Shown one piece after another: positions 7,848-14,843 of a stretch of DNA of 21,604 bases. The translations under genes were made by a program, and so were the position numbers. This DNA is from Azospirillum brasilense (GTDB taxonomy: Bacteria > Pseudomonadota > Alphaproteobacteria > Rickettsiales > UBA3002): contig QFOX01000036.1 of the NCBI GenBank assembly GCA_003241645.1, forward strand, positions 1 to 21,604, in the 5' to 3' direction. The notes beneath the pieces were generated by a model. It worked only from the letters and a program-made list of their open reading frames with translations, did not search any database and had not been told where the DNA came from. How positions within the stretch are numbered: the first letter of the stretch is position 1; each line of letters starts with the position of its first letter.

Positions 7848-8531
7848 ATGAAACAGCTTGGCATTGCATGCGGCGGTCTTGTCGTGGCCGCCCTCGGTTG
7901 GTACCTCGTCTGGTCGCAACTGATGGCGGGCGACGTGGCACGGGTGAAAGCCAGCATCGACCATCATTACCAGCGCATCAAGACCGCCGAGCGCTACGTG
8001 ACCCTGAAAGCCGACGAGGTCTATGCCACGGGCTTTCCGTTCGGCTTCCGTGTGGCGGTAGACCGCCCAACCCTATCGCAAGTGTGGGGCACGCAAAGCT
8101 ATGCCATTTCCTTCGACCATATCGAACTGGAAAAGGTCGGCGATGATGACGGGCGCTACCGCGTGATCGTGCCGAGCAGTTTCGACGCCCTGTATGCCGA
8201 AGACGGCAAAGCCCCCGAGAAATACCGCGTGAGTGTGAACGCCATGCCGGGCCTGCTGTTGCGCGCGGCCGGCAGCAGCCGTGAATGCCCTAACCTGCCG
8301 GGTGCCAAGCGTTGCGAACCCGTGGCCGACGATGCGCCGCTGAATGCCTATGCGGTGCAATTGCCCAGCAACCTTGTGCTTGAGGTGTCGCTGAACGGCA
8401 AAACACAGAAGATCGGCTTTCACTTCATGCCCATCAACCTGCCTATCTTCCAGACCATTCCGGATCGCATGAGCGGGCCGCTGACCATTTTCGTGGGCAT
8501 GCTACGCGAAGCGTTGGTGTTTAGGGAGTGA
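7848..8531 (+). CDS. DUF2125-like membrane-anchored protein
   Basis: A 227-aa protein with one N-terminal hydrophobic segment (about residues 5-23, GIACGGLVVAALGWYLVW) and no obvious cleavage site, so it is probably anchored in the inner membrane with the rest in the periplasm. The motif ATGFPFGFRVAVDRP (60-74) and the overall design resemble DUF2125 proteins of alphaproteobacteria, whose function is unknown to me. Two cysteines (147, 156) in the periplasmic part could form a disulfide. GAGGAG ends 7 bases before the ATG at 7848, which fixes the start over the TTG at 7845. It follows nadA across a repeat pair and converges with the SdhA-like gene. Confidence 0.7.
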   Translation: MKQLGIACGGLVVAALGWYLVWSQLMAGDVARVKASIDHHYQRIKTAERYVTLKADEVYATGFPFGFRVAVDRPTLSQVWGTQSYAISFDHIELEKVGDDDGRYRVIVPSSFDALYAEDGKAPEKYRVSVNAMPGLLLRAAGSSRECPNLPGAKRCEPVADDAPLNAYAVQLPSNLVLEVSLNGKTQKIGFHFMPINLPIFQTIPDRMSGPLTIFVGMLREALVFRE

Positions 8532-8602
8532 GGAGTGGGAAGTGAGCGGTGGGATAAATACCATTCGCTTTACTCGTCACCCATCACACACCACCCATCA
8601 CG
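8532..8602. repeat. Low-complexity G-rich/C-rich inverted segment between convergent genes
   Basis: The 71-bp gap between two converging genes begins with a G-rich run of ggag, gtggg and gtgag words and ends with a C-rich run of cacccatcac words, separated by an AT-richer centre. The halves are imperfect inverted copies and could fold into a hairpin that ends transcription from both sides. It does not belong to the GTCAT repeat family found elsewhere in the window. Confidence 0.5.
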
Positions 8603-10390
8603 CTAATAGGCCCGGGCTTCGGGCGCGAAGCTGGGCGCTTCGGCCCCGGCGCTCAGCTGCACCGGGCGCGTGGCGAGGTTGACGCTCGCCTGTTCATCCA
8701 CCCAGCTTAGGGAGTGCTTCAGCCATTGCGCGTCGTTGCGGGTGGGGAAATCCTCGCGGCTATGCGCGCCGCGCGATTCGGTGCGTGCCGCCGCTGCCTG
8801 CATGGTGGCGCGCGCCTGCGCCAGCAGGTTGAGGCTTTCAAGCGCGTCGATGCGCTCAATGTTCCATGCCGCGCTGCTATCCGCCACGCTCAGCGATTGC
8901 GCCTCGCTGGCGAGGTCTTCCAACACCTGCAGGCCCTTGGCCAGTTCATCGCCGGTGCGGAACACGGGGGCGTATTTCGTCATGGCGGCCTGGGTGAGGG
9001 CGCGCAGCGCCGGTGCACCGAAGGTGGATTTGCGCGTGGTGAGCGCGGCTACGCGTTGCACACTGCGTTCAAGCGATGCGTGCGGAATAGAATCCGCCCG
9101 CTGGGCTTTCACATGCTGGCTTGCCCAGTCGCCGGCGGCTTTGCCGAACACGACCAGATCCAGCAGCGAATTGCAGCCCAGCCGGTTGGCGCCGTGGCAT
9201 GAATTGCATGCCGCTTCGCCCACGGCCATGAGCCCGGGCACGACCTGTTCCGAACCATCCGCCGCGATGCGCAGCACTTGGCTGTCCACGTTGGTGGGAA
9301 TGCCGCCCATGGAATAATGCACCGTGGGCACCACCGGAATGAGCGTGCTGCGCGGGTCGATGCCCATGAGCGTTTCACAAATGCTGGTGATGTAGGGCAG
9401 TTTTTCGCTGAACACGTTGGCGGGAAGGTGGGTGAGGTCCAGCCACACATGGTCGCTGTTCGGCCCGGCGCCGCGGCCTTCGCGCATTTCCTGCACAATG
9501 GCGCGGGCGATCACGTCGCGGCTGGCAAGCTCCATGCTTTGCGGGGCGTAGCGCGTCAGGAACCGCTCGCCGCTGCCGTTACGCAAATAGCCGCCTTCGC
9601 CCCGCGCACCTTCGGTGATGAGAATGCCCGAGCCTTTGAGCCCCGTGGGGTGGAACTGCACGAACTCCATGTCCTGAAGCGGTAGGCCCGCGCGCAGTAC
9701 CATGGCGTTGCCATCACCCGTGCAGGTATTGGCCGCGGTGGTGGATTGGTAGACCTGCCCATAGCCGCCGGTGGCCAGAATGGTCAGCGGTGCGGTGAAG
9801 GTGTGGATCGCGCCAGTCGCGATCTCAAGGCAGCTCACGCCCGCGCAGTTTCCGTCATCGCGCATCAGCAGATCGAGTGCGAAGAATTCCGAGAAGAAGG
9901 TGATGGGCCGTGCCTTGGCGCGTGCCAGCATCACCTGCATGATGGCCTGTCCGGTGCGGTCCTCGGCGGCGGCGGCGCGGAAGGCGAGGTCGCGGCCATA
10001 TTCCACGGTCTGCCCGCCATAAGGCCGCTGGTAGATATTGCCGTGTTCGTCGCGCGTGAAGGGCACGCCCCAATCGGCCAGTTCTTTCACCGCTTCCGGT
10101 GCTTTTTCGCACAGGCGGGCAATGGCGTCCTGATCGCCCAGCCAGTCGGAACCGCGCACGGTGTCGTACATGTGCCAGCGCCAGTCATCCGCCCCGCGGG
10201 TGCCCAGCGCGGCGTTGATGCCGCCTTGCGCCGCGGTGGTGTGCGAACGGCGCGGGTCCACCTTGCTGATGACGCCCACGCGCAGGCCGCCTTCGCTGGC
10301 GGCGATGGCCGCGCGCAGGCCCGCCCCGCCGGAGCCGACAATGACCACATCCAGCGTGTGGTGGGTGATGTCTGCAAACGCATCGCGCAT
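8603..10390 (-). CDS. sdhA: Succinate dehydrogenase/fumarate reductase-type flavoprotein (SdhA-like)
   Basis: A 595-aa FAD enzyme. It has the dinucleotide fold VIVGSGGAGLRAA (16-28) and RRSHTTAAQGG, where His50 matches the covalent flavin histidine of SdhA. Also present are the QRPYGGQT loop (121-128), MEFVQFHPTG with His247, SRDVIARAI with Arg291, TVHYSMGGIPTN with His358, HGANRLGCNSLLDLVVFG with Arg403, and the SdhA C-terminal blocks ESRGAHSREDFP and PEARAY. Length and His50 fit SdhA; L-aspartate oxidases are about 530-540 aa and lack that histidine. SdhA normally works with SdhB, SdhC and SdhD, yet none is nearby and the gene stands alone on the minus strand between nadA and nadC. The most likely role is succinate dehydrogenase flavoprotein with partners elsewhere; an iminoaspartate-making role is a weaker alternative. 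Confidence 0.9.
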   Translation of the reverse strand: MRDAFADITHHTLDVVIVGSGGAGLRAAIAASEGGLRVGVISKVDPRRSHTTAAQGGINAALGTRGADDWRWHMYDTVRGSDWLGDQDAIARLCEKAPEAVKELADWGVPFTRDEHGNIYQRPYGGQTVEYGRDLAFRAAAAEDRTGQAIMQVMLARAKARPITFFSEFFALDLLMRDDGNCAGVSCLEIATGAIHTFTAPLTILATGGYGQVYQSTTAANTCTGDGNAMVLRAGLPLQDMEFVQFHPTGLKGSGILITEGARGEGGYLRNGSGERFLTRYAPQSMELASRDVIARAIVQEMREGRGAGPNSDHVWLDLTHLPANVFSEKLPYITSICETLMGIDPRSTLIPVVPTVHYSMGGIPTNVDSQVLRIAADGSEQVVPGLMAVGEAACNSCHGANRLGCNSLLDLVVFGKAAGDWASQHVKAQRADSIPHASLERSVQRVAALTTRKSTFGAPALRALTQAAMTKYAPVFRTGDELAKGLQVLEDLASEAQSLSVADSSAAWNIERIDALESLNLLAQARATMQAAAARTESRGAHSREDFPTRNDAQWLKHSLSWVDEQASVNLATRPVQLSAGAEAPSFAPEARAY

Positions 10391-10407
10391 GAAGTTGATC
10401 CCATCCC

Positions 10408-10477
10408 GTCATTCCGGCCTTGAGCCGGAATCCATCTTTCTTTTTTAAGCACGGATTCCAGCTTTCGCTGGAATGAC
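10408..10477. repeat. Paired palindromic repeat 2 (sdhA-nadC divergent gap)
   Basis: Left arm 10408-10434 (GTCATTCCGGC, loop, GCCGGAATCCA) and right arm 10453-10477 (GGATTCCAGC, loop, GCTGGAATGAC) are joined by an 18-bp T-rich spacer. It occupies most of the gap between the divergent sdhA-like gene and nadC, so any promoters for both must lie in or beside it. Confidence 0.9.
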
Positions 10478-10503
10478 GTGTAAATAGTGAGTTATAAGGC
10501 CGC

Positions 10504-11340
10504 ATGCAACGCCCGTTCGATATTGATGGATTTCTCGCCCACGCCCTGATGGAAGACGTAGGTGAGGGCGATATCACCAGCAACAGCACCGTGCCCGCCG
10601 ACCTGCAGGCCACGCTGGTGATGCGCGCGCGCGAGCCGCTGACGCTGGCGGGTGCCACCTTCCTGCCGCGGCTTTTTGCGCTGCTGGATGGTAGCGTTAC
10701 CGTGACCCTGCACGCCGAAGACGGCGCGCATGTGCCTGCCGGCGAGAAGATAGCCACGTTCGCCGGCCCAGCGCGCAGCCTGTTGACGGGCGAGCGCGTG
10801 GCACTGAACCTGGTGCAGCAGCTCTCCGGCGTGGCGACGCTGACGGCGGCGTTCGTGGCGGCGGCGAACAACCGTGATGTGCGGGTGGTGGACACACGCA
10901 AGACCGTGCTTGGCATGCGCCATTTGCAGAAATATGCGGTGCGTTGCGGCGGCGGGCATAATCACCGCATGGGGCTGTATGACGCGGTGCTGATTAAGGA
11001 CAACCACATTGCCATTGCGGGTTCGGTCACGGCGGCAGTGCAGGGCGCGCTGGCGGGAACTAAACCCGGCACCCCCATTGAGGTGGAGTGCGACACGCTG
11101 GCGCAGGTGGACGAGGCGATCGCCGCCGGTGCCACCATGCTGCTGCTGGATAATATGGACAACGCAACGCTGCGCGCCGCCGTGGCCAAGGCCCGTGCCG
11201 CCGGCATTCAAACGGAAGCCTCGGGCAATGTGTCGCTGGAAACTATTGGTGCCATCGCGCAGACCGGGGTGGATGTGATCTCGGTGGGCAAGCTCACCCA
11301 TTCCGCCCGCGCGGTGGATATTGGGTTGGATGACGCCTAG
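10504..11340 (+). CDS. nadC: Nicotinate-nucleotide pyrophosphorylase (quinolinate phosphoribosyltransferase)
   Basis: Converts quinolinate and PRPP to nicotinate mononucleotide, CO2 and pyrophosphate, the third step of de novo NAD synthesis. The 278-aa protein has an N-terminal open-face domain and a C-terminal barrel with GERVALNLVQQLSGVAT (96-112), DTRKT (130-134), KYAVRCGGGHNHRMGL (143-158), LIKDNHI (163-169), IEVE (192-195), LLLDNM (213-218), EASGNV (238-243) and ISVGKLTHSA (259-268). The normally conserved Pro in TRKTxPGxR is Leu here (Leu136). AAGG lies near the ribosome-binding position before the ATG. It is divergent from the SdhA-like gene and on the same strand as nadA. Confidence 0.96.
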   Translation: MQRPFDIDGFLAHALMEDVGEGDITSNSTVPADLQATLVMRAREPLTLAGATFLPRLFALLDGSVTVTLHAEDGAHVPAGEKIATFAGPARSLLTGERVALNLVQQLSGVATLTAAFVAAANNRDVRVVDTRKTVLGMRHLQKYAVRCGGGHNHRMGLYDAVLIKDNHIAIAGSVTAAVQGALAGTKPGTPIEVECDTLAQVDEAIAAGATMLLLDNMDNATLRAAVAKARAAGIQTEASGNVSLETIGAIAQTGVDVISVGKLTHSARAVDIGLDDA

Positions 11341-11396
11341 GCGCATTCCGCGTTTAACGCTTGGCAGCGGCGGATAGCCTCGTTATAACCGCATCC

Positions 11397-11807
11397 ATGC
11401 CATCCGCTTTAGAGAAAAAATGCATCGATCAGGGTCTGAAAATGACCGAGCAACGCCGTATCATCGCGCGCGTGCTGAGCGATTCGTCGGACCACCCGGA
11501 TGTGGAGCAGCTGCACAAGCGCGCCCACAAGGTGGACCCCAACATTTCCATCGCCACGGTGTACCGCACGGTGAAGCTGTTCGAGGAAGCCGGCATCATC
11601 GCCCGGCATGATTTCGGCGATGGCCGCTCGCGCTACGAAGAAGCGGGCGGCGAGCACCACGACCACCTCATCAATGTGCAGACCGGCGAAGTGCTGGAAT
11701 TCCATAACGAAGCCATTGAGGCGCTGCAGGAGCGCATCGCCCGCGAGCTGGGCTACAAGCTGGTCGGCCACCGGCTGGAGTTGCTGTGCGTGCCGCTGGA
11801 CAAGTGA
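11397..11807 (+). CDS. fur: Fur/Mur-family metal-responsive regulator
   Basis: A 136-aa cytosolic repressor with an N-terminal winged helix (MTEQRRIIARVL, then ISIATVYRTVKLFEEAGII as recognition region, 50-68) and a C-terminal metal-binding dimer domain (GEHHDHLINVQTGEVLEF, 86-102). The HHDH cluster and later histidines (103, 125) are the expected metal ligands. The Cys-x2-Cys structural zinc motif is replaced by Asn-Val-Gln-Thr, typical of alphaproteobacterial Fur/Mur, which may sense manganese rather than iron. The ATG at 11397 is preferred over a TTG at 11361. It sits 56 bp after nadC and upstream of olsB; I see no clear Fur box. Fur, Mur or another subgroup cannot be separated by eye. Confidence 0.92.
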   Translation: MPSALEKKCIDQGLKMTEQRRIIARVLSDSSDHPDVEQLHKRAHKVDPNISIATVYRTVKLFEEAGIIARHDFGDGRSRYEEAGGEHHDHLINVQTGEVLEFHNEAIEALQERIARELGYKLVGHRLELLCVPLDK

Positions 11808-11830
11808 ATTCTTAATAATGAAAACTTCTT

Positions 11831-11890
11831 GTCATTCCTGCGAAGGCAGGAATCTCCTATAAGGAGATCCCGGATCAAGTCCGGGATGAC
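11831..11890. repeat. Paired palindromic repeat 3 (fur-olsB gap)
   Basis: Left arm 11831-11854 (GTCATTCCTGC, loop, GCAGGAATC) and right arm 11866-11890 (GATCCCGGA, loop, TCCGGGATGAC). The short spacer forms a third stem, TCTCC with GGAGA around TATAA. The left arm is identical to that of the repeat in the dapD-dapE gap. Confidence 0.9.
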
Positions 11891-11966
11891 AAAATGGAAG
11901 GATTTGAAACGGATGGTGCTTATCTGCTCTGGAACACAAGGGCGATTTTACTTGCTTTTGGCCGCA

Positions 11967-12007
11967 GAAGCGCCGACAAGGGCGCTTCGTAAACTACCAT
12001 AAGTAGT
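11967..12007 (+). promoter_or_regulatory. Two hairpins in the olsB leader
   Basis: A perfect inverted repeat gaagcgcc / ggcgcttc with a 6-nt loop lies at 11967-11988, and a second, actac / gtagt with loop cataa, at 11993-12007, ending three bases before the olsB ATG. No Shine-Dalgarno sequence is visible. The second stem would cover the ribosome landing zone, so translation control is possible; the first has no T-run and is not a clear terminator. Confidence 0.35.
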
Positions 12008-12010
12008 CGC

Positions 12011-12796
12011 ATGATTTTTGACGACGTTTTCGCGCCGATCCATTCGAATAACCTGACCGTACGCCTTGCCAAGACCGAAGCGGAAGTGCATTCCGCGCAG
12101 CGCTTGCGCTACCGCATCTTCTGCGAAGAGATGGGCGGCCGTGCGAATGCCGACGTGCAGCAGCAAAAGCGCGATTTCGACAAGTTCGACGACGCCTGCT
12201 ACCACCTGCTGGTGCTGGATGAGACGCGCCCCGTGGGCCAACAGGTGGTGGGCACTTACCGCCTGCTGACCGGCACGAACATGAAGCGCGTGGGCAGCTT
12301 CTACACCGAAACCGAATACAACCTCGGCAAGCTGCGTGATTACACGGGCGGCGAGGTGATGGAGCTGGGCCGCTCCTGCGTGGAGCAGCCGTACCGCACG
12401 CGCCCGGTCATCCAGCTGCTGTGGAGCGGCATTGGCTCGTTCATCGCCAAGAACGACGTGAAGCTGATGTTCGGTTGCGCCAGCTTCCACGGCGTGAACG
12501 TGGCCGAGCACCGCCACGCGCTGTCCTACCTGTACCATTACCACCTCGCGCCGGAAGAGATTCGCCCGCGCGCGCTGGAAGACCAATACGTGAACATGAA
12601 CCTGATGGCGAAAGAAGACGTGGTGCCGCGTGCGGCGCTGGGCGTCATGCCCACGCTCATCAAGGGCTACCTGCGCCTGAATGGCCATGTGGGTGACGGC
12701 GCCGTGCTGGATTACGCCTACAACACCTGCGATGTGTCCATCGTGGTGCAGACGGACGCGATCCGCGCGCAATATGTCGATCGTTATGTCGGCTAA
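12011..12796 (+). CDS. olsB: L-ornithine N(alpha)-acyltransferase (OlsB)
   Basis: Transfers a 3-hydroxyacyl group from acyl carrier protein to the alpha-amino group of ornithine, giving lyso-ornithine lipid, a phosphorus-free membrane lipid precursor. The 261-aa GNAT-fold protein shows the OlsB pattern: LRYRIFCEEMGG (32-43), FDKFDDACYHLLVLD (56-70), VGTYRLL (80-86), GEVMELGRSCVEQPYRTRPV (114-133), and FGCASFHGV (154-162). The partner acyltransferase follows 15 bp downstream, supporting an olsBA operon. No ribosome binding site is seen before the ATG, but conservation and the preceding gap fit this start. Confidence 0.9.
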   Translation: MIFDDVFAPIHSNNLTVRLAKTEAEVHSAQRLRYRIFCEEMGGRANADVQQQKRDFDKFDDACYHLLVLDETRPVGQQVVGTYRLLTGTNMKRVGSFYTETEYNLGKLRDYTGGEVMELGRSCVEQPYRTRPVIQLLWSGIGSFIAKNDVKLMFGCASFHGVNVAEHRHALSYLYHYHLAPEEIRPRALEDQYVNMNLMAKEDVVPRAALGVMPTLIKGYLRLNGHVGDGAVLDYAYNTCDVSIVVQTDAIRAQYVDRYVG

Positions 12797-12811
12797 CCGT
12801 TTCGCAGTGCC

Positions 12812-13597
12812 ATGCTAAAGAACCCCCAGTATTCCGGATCGCGCGCCTTGGTGCGTGGGGTGCTCGCCGTGCTATGGACGCTGCTGTGCGTGCTGCCCGT
12901 GTTCGCCCTGTGGCTGTGCCGCTGGCAGCGCCCCCGTGCGCGACTGGCGCAAATGTTCTTCAAGGGCGTGTGCCGCCTGCTGCGCCTGAAAGTGAACACC
13001 GAAGGCGTGCCCAGTAAGCTGCGCCCGCTGATGGTCGTGTCGAACCATGCGAGCTACCTCGATACCTTTATCATCGGTGCGCAATTGCCCGTGTCGTTCA
13101 CGCCCAAGCGCGAGGTGCGCAGCTGGCCGGTCATCGGCTTCCTGTGCGTGCTGGCCGATTGCGTGTTCGTGGAGCGCAAGCCCGGCCAGATGGAAGAAGC
13201 GCGCGAAGAAATGGGCAAGCGCATTCGCGAGGGGCGCGTGCTGTGCCTGTTCCCCGAAGGCACCACCAGCGACGGCAAGAACATCAAGCCGTTCAAAAGC
13301 GGGTTCCTGAGCCTTGCCGAGGATTTCTCGCTGCCGGTGCAGCCCGCGGGGCTTGCCTACACGCATATCGGGGCCGAGCCGATCACCGACGCGCAGCGCG
13401 ACCAGGTGGCGTGGGTGGGTGAGTCCACCTTCTTCGGGCATTTCCTGCATGTGCTTGGCCTGCCCAGCATTACGGTGACGCTGCGCTGGCACCCGCCGCT
13501 GCAGCTGAGCGATTTTGACGGACGCAAAGCGCTGACCAAAGAAGCGCAGCGCATCATCACCGCGTCGGTGTTGAGCGATCTGGGCGAGGCGGCCTGA
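12812..13597 (+). CDS. olsA: 1-acyl-glycerol-3-phosphate-type acyltransferase, probable OlsA
   Basis: A 261-aa PlsC-family enzyme. It has one N-terminal membrane helix (about 17-36), the catalytic NHASYLD (His79, Asp84) and FPEGTTSDG (147-155), plus SWPVIGFL and FVERKPGQ blocks typical of the family. Position directly behind olsB suggests that it O-acylates lyso-ornithine lipid to ornithine lipid at the inner membrane; a general lysophosphatidate acyltransferase is the alternative. No clear ribosome binding site precedes the ATG. The following gap to the dipeptidase gene is filled by a palindromic repeat pair. Confidence 0.85.
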   Translation: MLKNPQYSGSRALVRGVLAVLWTLLCVLPVFALWLCRWQRPRARLAQMFFKGVCRLLRLKVNTEGVPSKLRPLMVVSNHASYLDTFIIGAQLPVSFTPKREVRSWPVIGFLCVLADCVFVERKPGQMEEAREEMGKRIREGRVLCLFPEGTTSDGKNIKPFKSGFLSLAEDFSLPVQPAGLAYTHIGAEPITDAQRDQVAWVGESTFFGHFLHVLGLPSITVTLRWHPPLQLSDFDGRKALTKEAQRIITASVLSDLGEAA

Positions 13598-13600
13598 TCC

Positions 13601-13700
13601 GTCATTGCCCGAATTTTCGTAGAAAATTATAGGGCAATCTACTCTCTTGTTCTGTGTGGCTGGATTCCCCTATAGTTGCTGCGCAACTCGGGGAATGACG
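13601..13700. repeat. Paired palindromic repeat 4 filling the olsA-ddpX gap
   Basis: Left arm starts GTCATTGCCC and closes GGGCAATCT (13601-13640), with an inner stem aattttc/gaaaatt. Right arm runs from TGGATTCCCC at 13661 to GGGGAATGAC at 13699, with an inner stem agttg/caact. The element begins 3 bp after the olsA stop and ends just before the dipeptidase ATG. GGGGAA in its last bases is the only ribosome-binding-like sequence for that gene. Confidence 0.85.
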
Positions 13701-13701
13701 C

Positions 13702-14262
13702 ATGAATCTTATTGAAATCGCGCCCGCCACGCACGGCGTGCGCATCGACCTGAAATACGCCACGGCGGATAATTTCACCGGCAAGCCGGTCTACGCGGCG
13801 GATGCCAAATGTTATTTGCAGGCCGATGCCGAGGCCGCGCTGCGCCGCGCCATCACGCTGGCCGCTGCCCAAGGCTACCATTTCCTGATCTTCGATGCGT
13901 ACCGCCCGCCGGAAGCGCAGTGGAAGCTGTGGGAACACACGCCCGACCCGAATTTCCTGGCCGACCCGGCCAAAGGCTCGCCGCATTCGCGCGGCGTGGC
14001 GGTGGATCTGACCCTCTGCCGGGCCGACGGCACCGCGCTGGATATGGGCACGGAGTTCGACGCGTTCACCCCGCTTTCGCACCACGGCAACCAACAAGTG
14101 CATGCCGAGGCGCAGCGTAACCGCTTGCTTCTGATGGGGATCATGACCACCGCGGGGTGGGATTTCTACCGCAACGAATGGTGGCATTACCAGCTGTTCA
14201 ACGCGCGGGCGACCTATCCGCTGGTGCCGGACGCCAGCGGGCCCTATGGCGTGATGCCGTAG
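13702..14262 (+). CDS. ddpX: D-alanyl-D-alanine dipeptidase (VanX/DdpX family)
   Basis: A zinc enzyme that splits D-Ala-D-Ala. In gut bacteria DdpX recycles D-Ala from peptidoglycan, while VanX serves vancomycin resistance. The 186-aa protein has FDAYRPPEAQ with Arg68, SPHSRGVAVDLTL with zinc ligands His95 and Asp102, and NEWWHYQLF with catalytic Glu159 and zinc ligand His162, all in the expected order. No signal peptide is seen, so it is probably cytosolic. No vanA or vanH and no dipeptide transporter is nearby, so a recycling or housekeeping role is more likely than resistance. The gene starts two bases after the end of a palindromic repeat whose GGGGAA may serve as its ribosome binding site. 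Confidence 0.92.
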   Translation: MNLIEIAPATHGVRIDLKYATADNFTGKPVYAADAKCYLQADAEAALRRAITLAAAQGYHFLIFDAYRPPEAQWKLWEHTPDPNFLADPAKGSPHSRGVAVDLTLCRADGTALDMGTEFDAFTPLSHHGNQQVHAEAQRNRLLLMGIMTTAGWDFYRNEWWHYQLFNARATYPLVPDASGPYGVMP

Positions 14263-14498
14263 TTTTAAATATTTTCGAAGGGGGCGTCCCGCCGCCCTTC
14301 GTTCGCTGCGCTCACTGACCCCCTCGCTTCGCGGCTCGCGCCGTAAAGCGCTACGCAGCGTGTCCTGGCAACTGCCTAAAATGCTCTGCATTCTTCGCGC
14401 TTTATTAATGCCTGCCTGCTATGGTATAAGGAAGGTAATCAGGCTTCAGGTAGAGGCTATAAAAAGTTTCCCATGTAGGGCTCAAGAAGGATGCTAGG
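14263..14498. other. Intergenic region before the FlgC-like gene
   Basis: This gap holds a partly self-complementary segment just after the ddpX stop (gaaggg at 14278 against cccttc near 14295), then a pair of inverted 7-mers, cgctgcg (14304-14310) and cgcagcg (14354-14360), in a GC-rich block full of tcgc/gcg words. The right half is AT-richer, with a possible promoter TTTATT (14401-14406), 18 bp, TATAAG (14425-14430). AGAAGG about 10 bases before the next ATG is a plausible ribosome binding site. I see no coding signal. Confidence 0.45.
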
Positions 14499-14840
14499 AT
14501 GGACGTGACTTCCATTGCGTTATCGGGCCTGAACGCCGCGCAGCAGCGCGTGGCCAACAGTGCCAGTAACATCGTGAATGCCCGCACCCCCAATTACACC
14601 CCGACCGACGTGGTGCAGTCGCCACTGAACGGCGGTGGCGTGCGCGCCGACGTGATCGAACGCTCGCCCGCCAGTTTCGCAGTGCCCAACGGGCAGGGCG
14701 AGACCGAAAATCTGCCGAACGTGTCGCTGGAGCAGGAAGTGGTGAACAGTGTCACCGCGGCTTATGACTTCAAAGCGAACATCAAAGTGCTGCAGACCCA
14801 GCAGGAGCTGGACAAGGCCCTGCTCGATATTCAGGCCTGA
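14499..14840 (+). CDS. Short FlgC-like flagellar basal-body rod domain protein
   Basis: A 113-aa protein made of the two ends of a flagellar rod protein. The N-terminal rod domain is SIALSGLNAAQQRVANSASN (5-24) with NARTPNYTP, and the C-terminal domain is VSLEQEVVNSVTAAYDFKAN (75-94) with VLQTQQELDKALLDI. FlgC is usually about 135-140 aa; here the centre is shortened. No other flagellar gene is in the window, so it is an orphan, perhaps a stand-alone rod paralogue or a protein with a non-flagellar role. It converges on a small lipoprotein gene with only 3 bp between stops. Confidence 0.75.
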   Translation: MDVTSIALSGLNAAQQRVANSASNIVNARTPNYTPTDVVQSPLNGGGVRADVIERSPASFAVPNGQGETENLPNVSLEQEVVNSVTAAYDFKANIKVLQTQQELDKALLDIQA

Positions 14841-14843
14841 TCC

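Noticed and set aside
8603..10390. Calling the flavoprotein nadB because it sits between nadA and nadC
   Set aside because: It has the covalent-flavin His50, SdhA length (595 aa), the SDH-type QRPYGGQT loop and SdhA C-terminal blocks, so SdhA is the better sequence-based call.
13702..14262. A vancomycin-resistance cassette around the VanX-like gene
   Set aside because: No vanH, vanA, vanR or vanS is adjacent, and Gram-negative DdpX-type enzymes serve D-Ala recycling.
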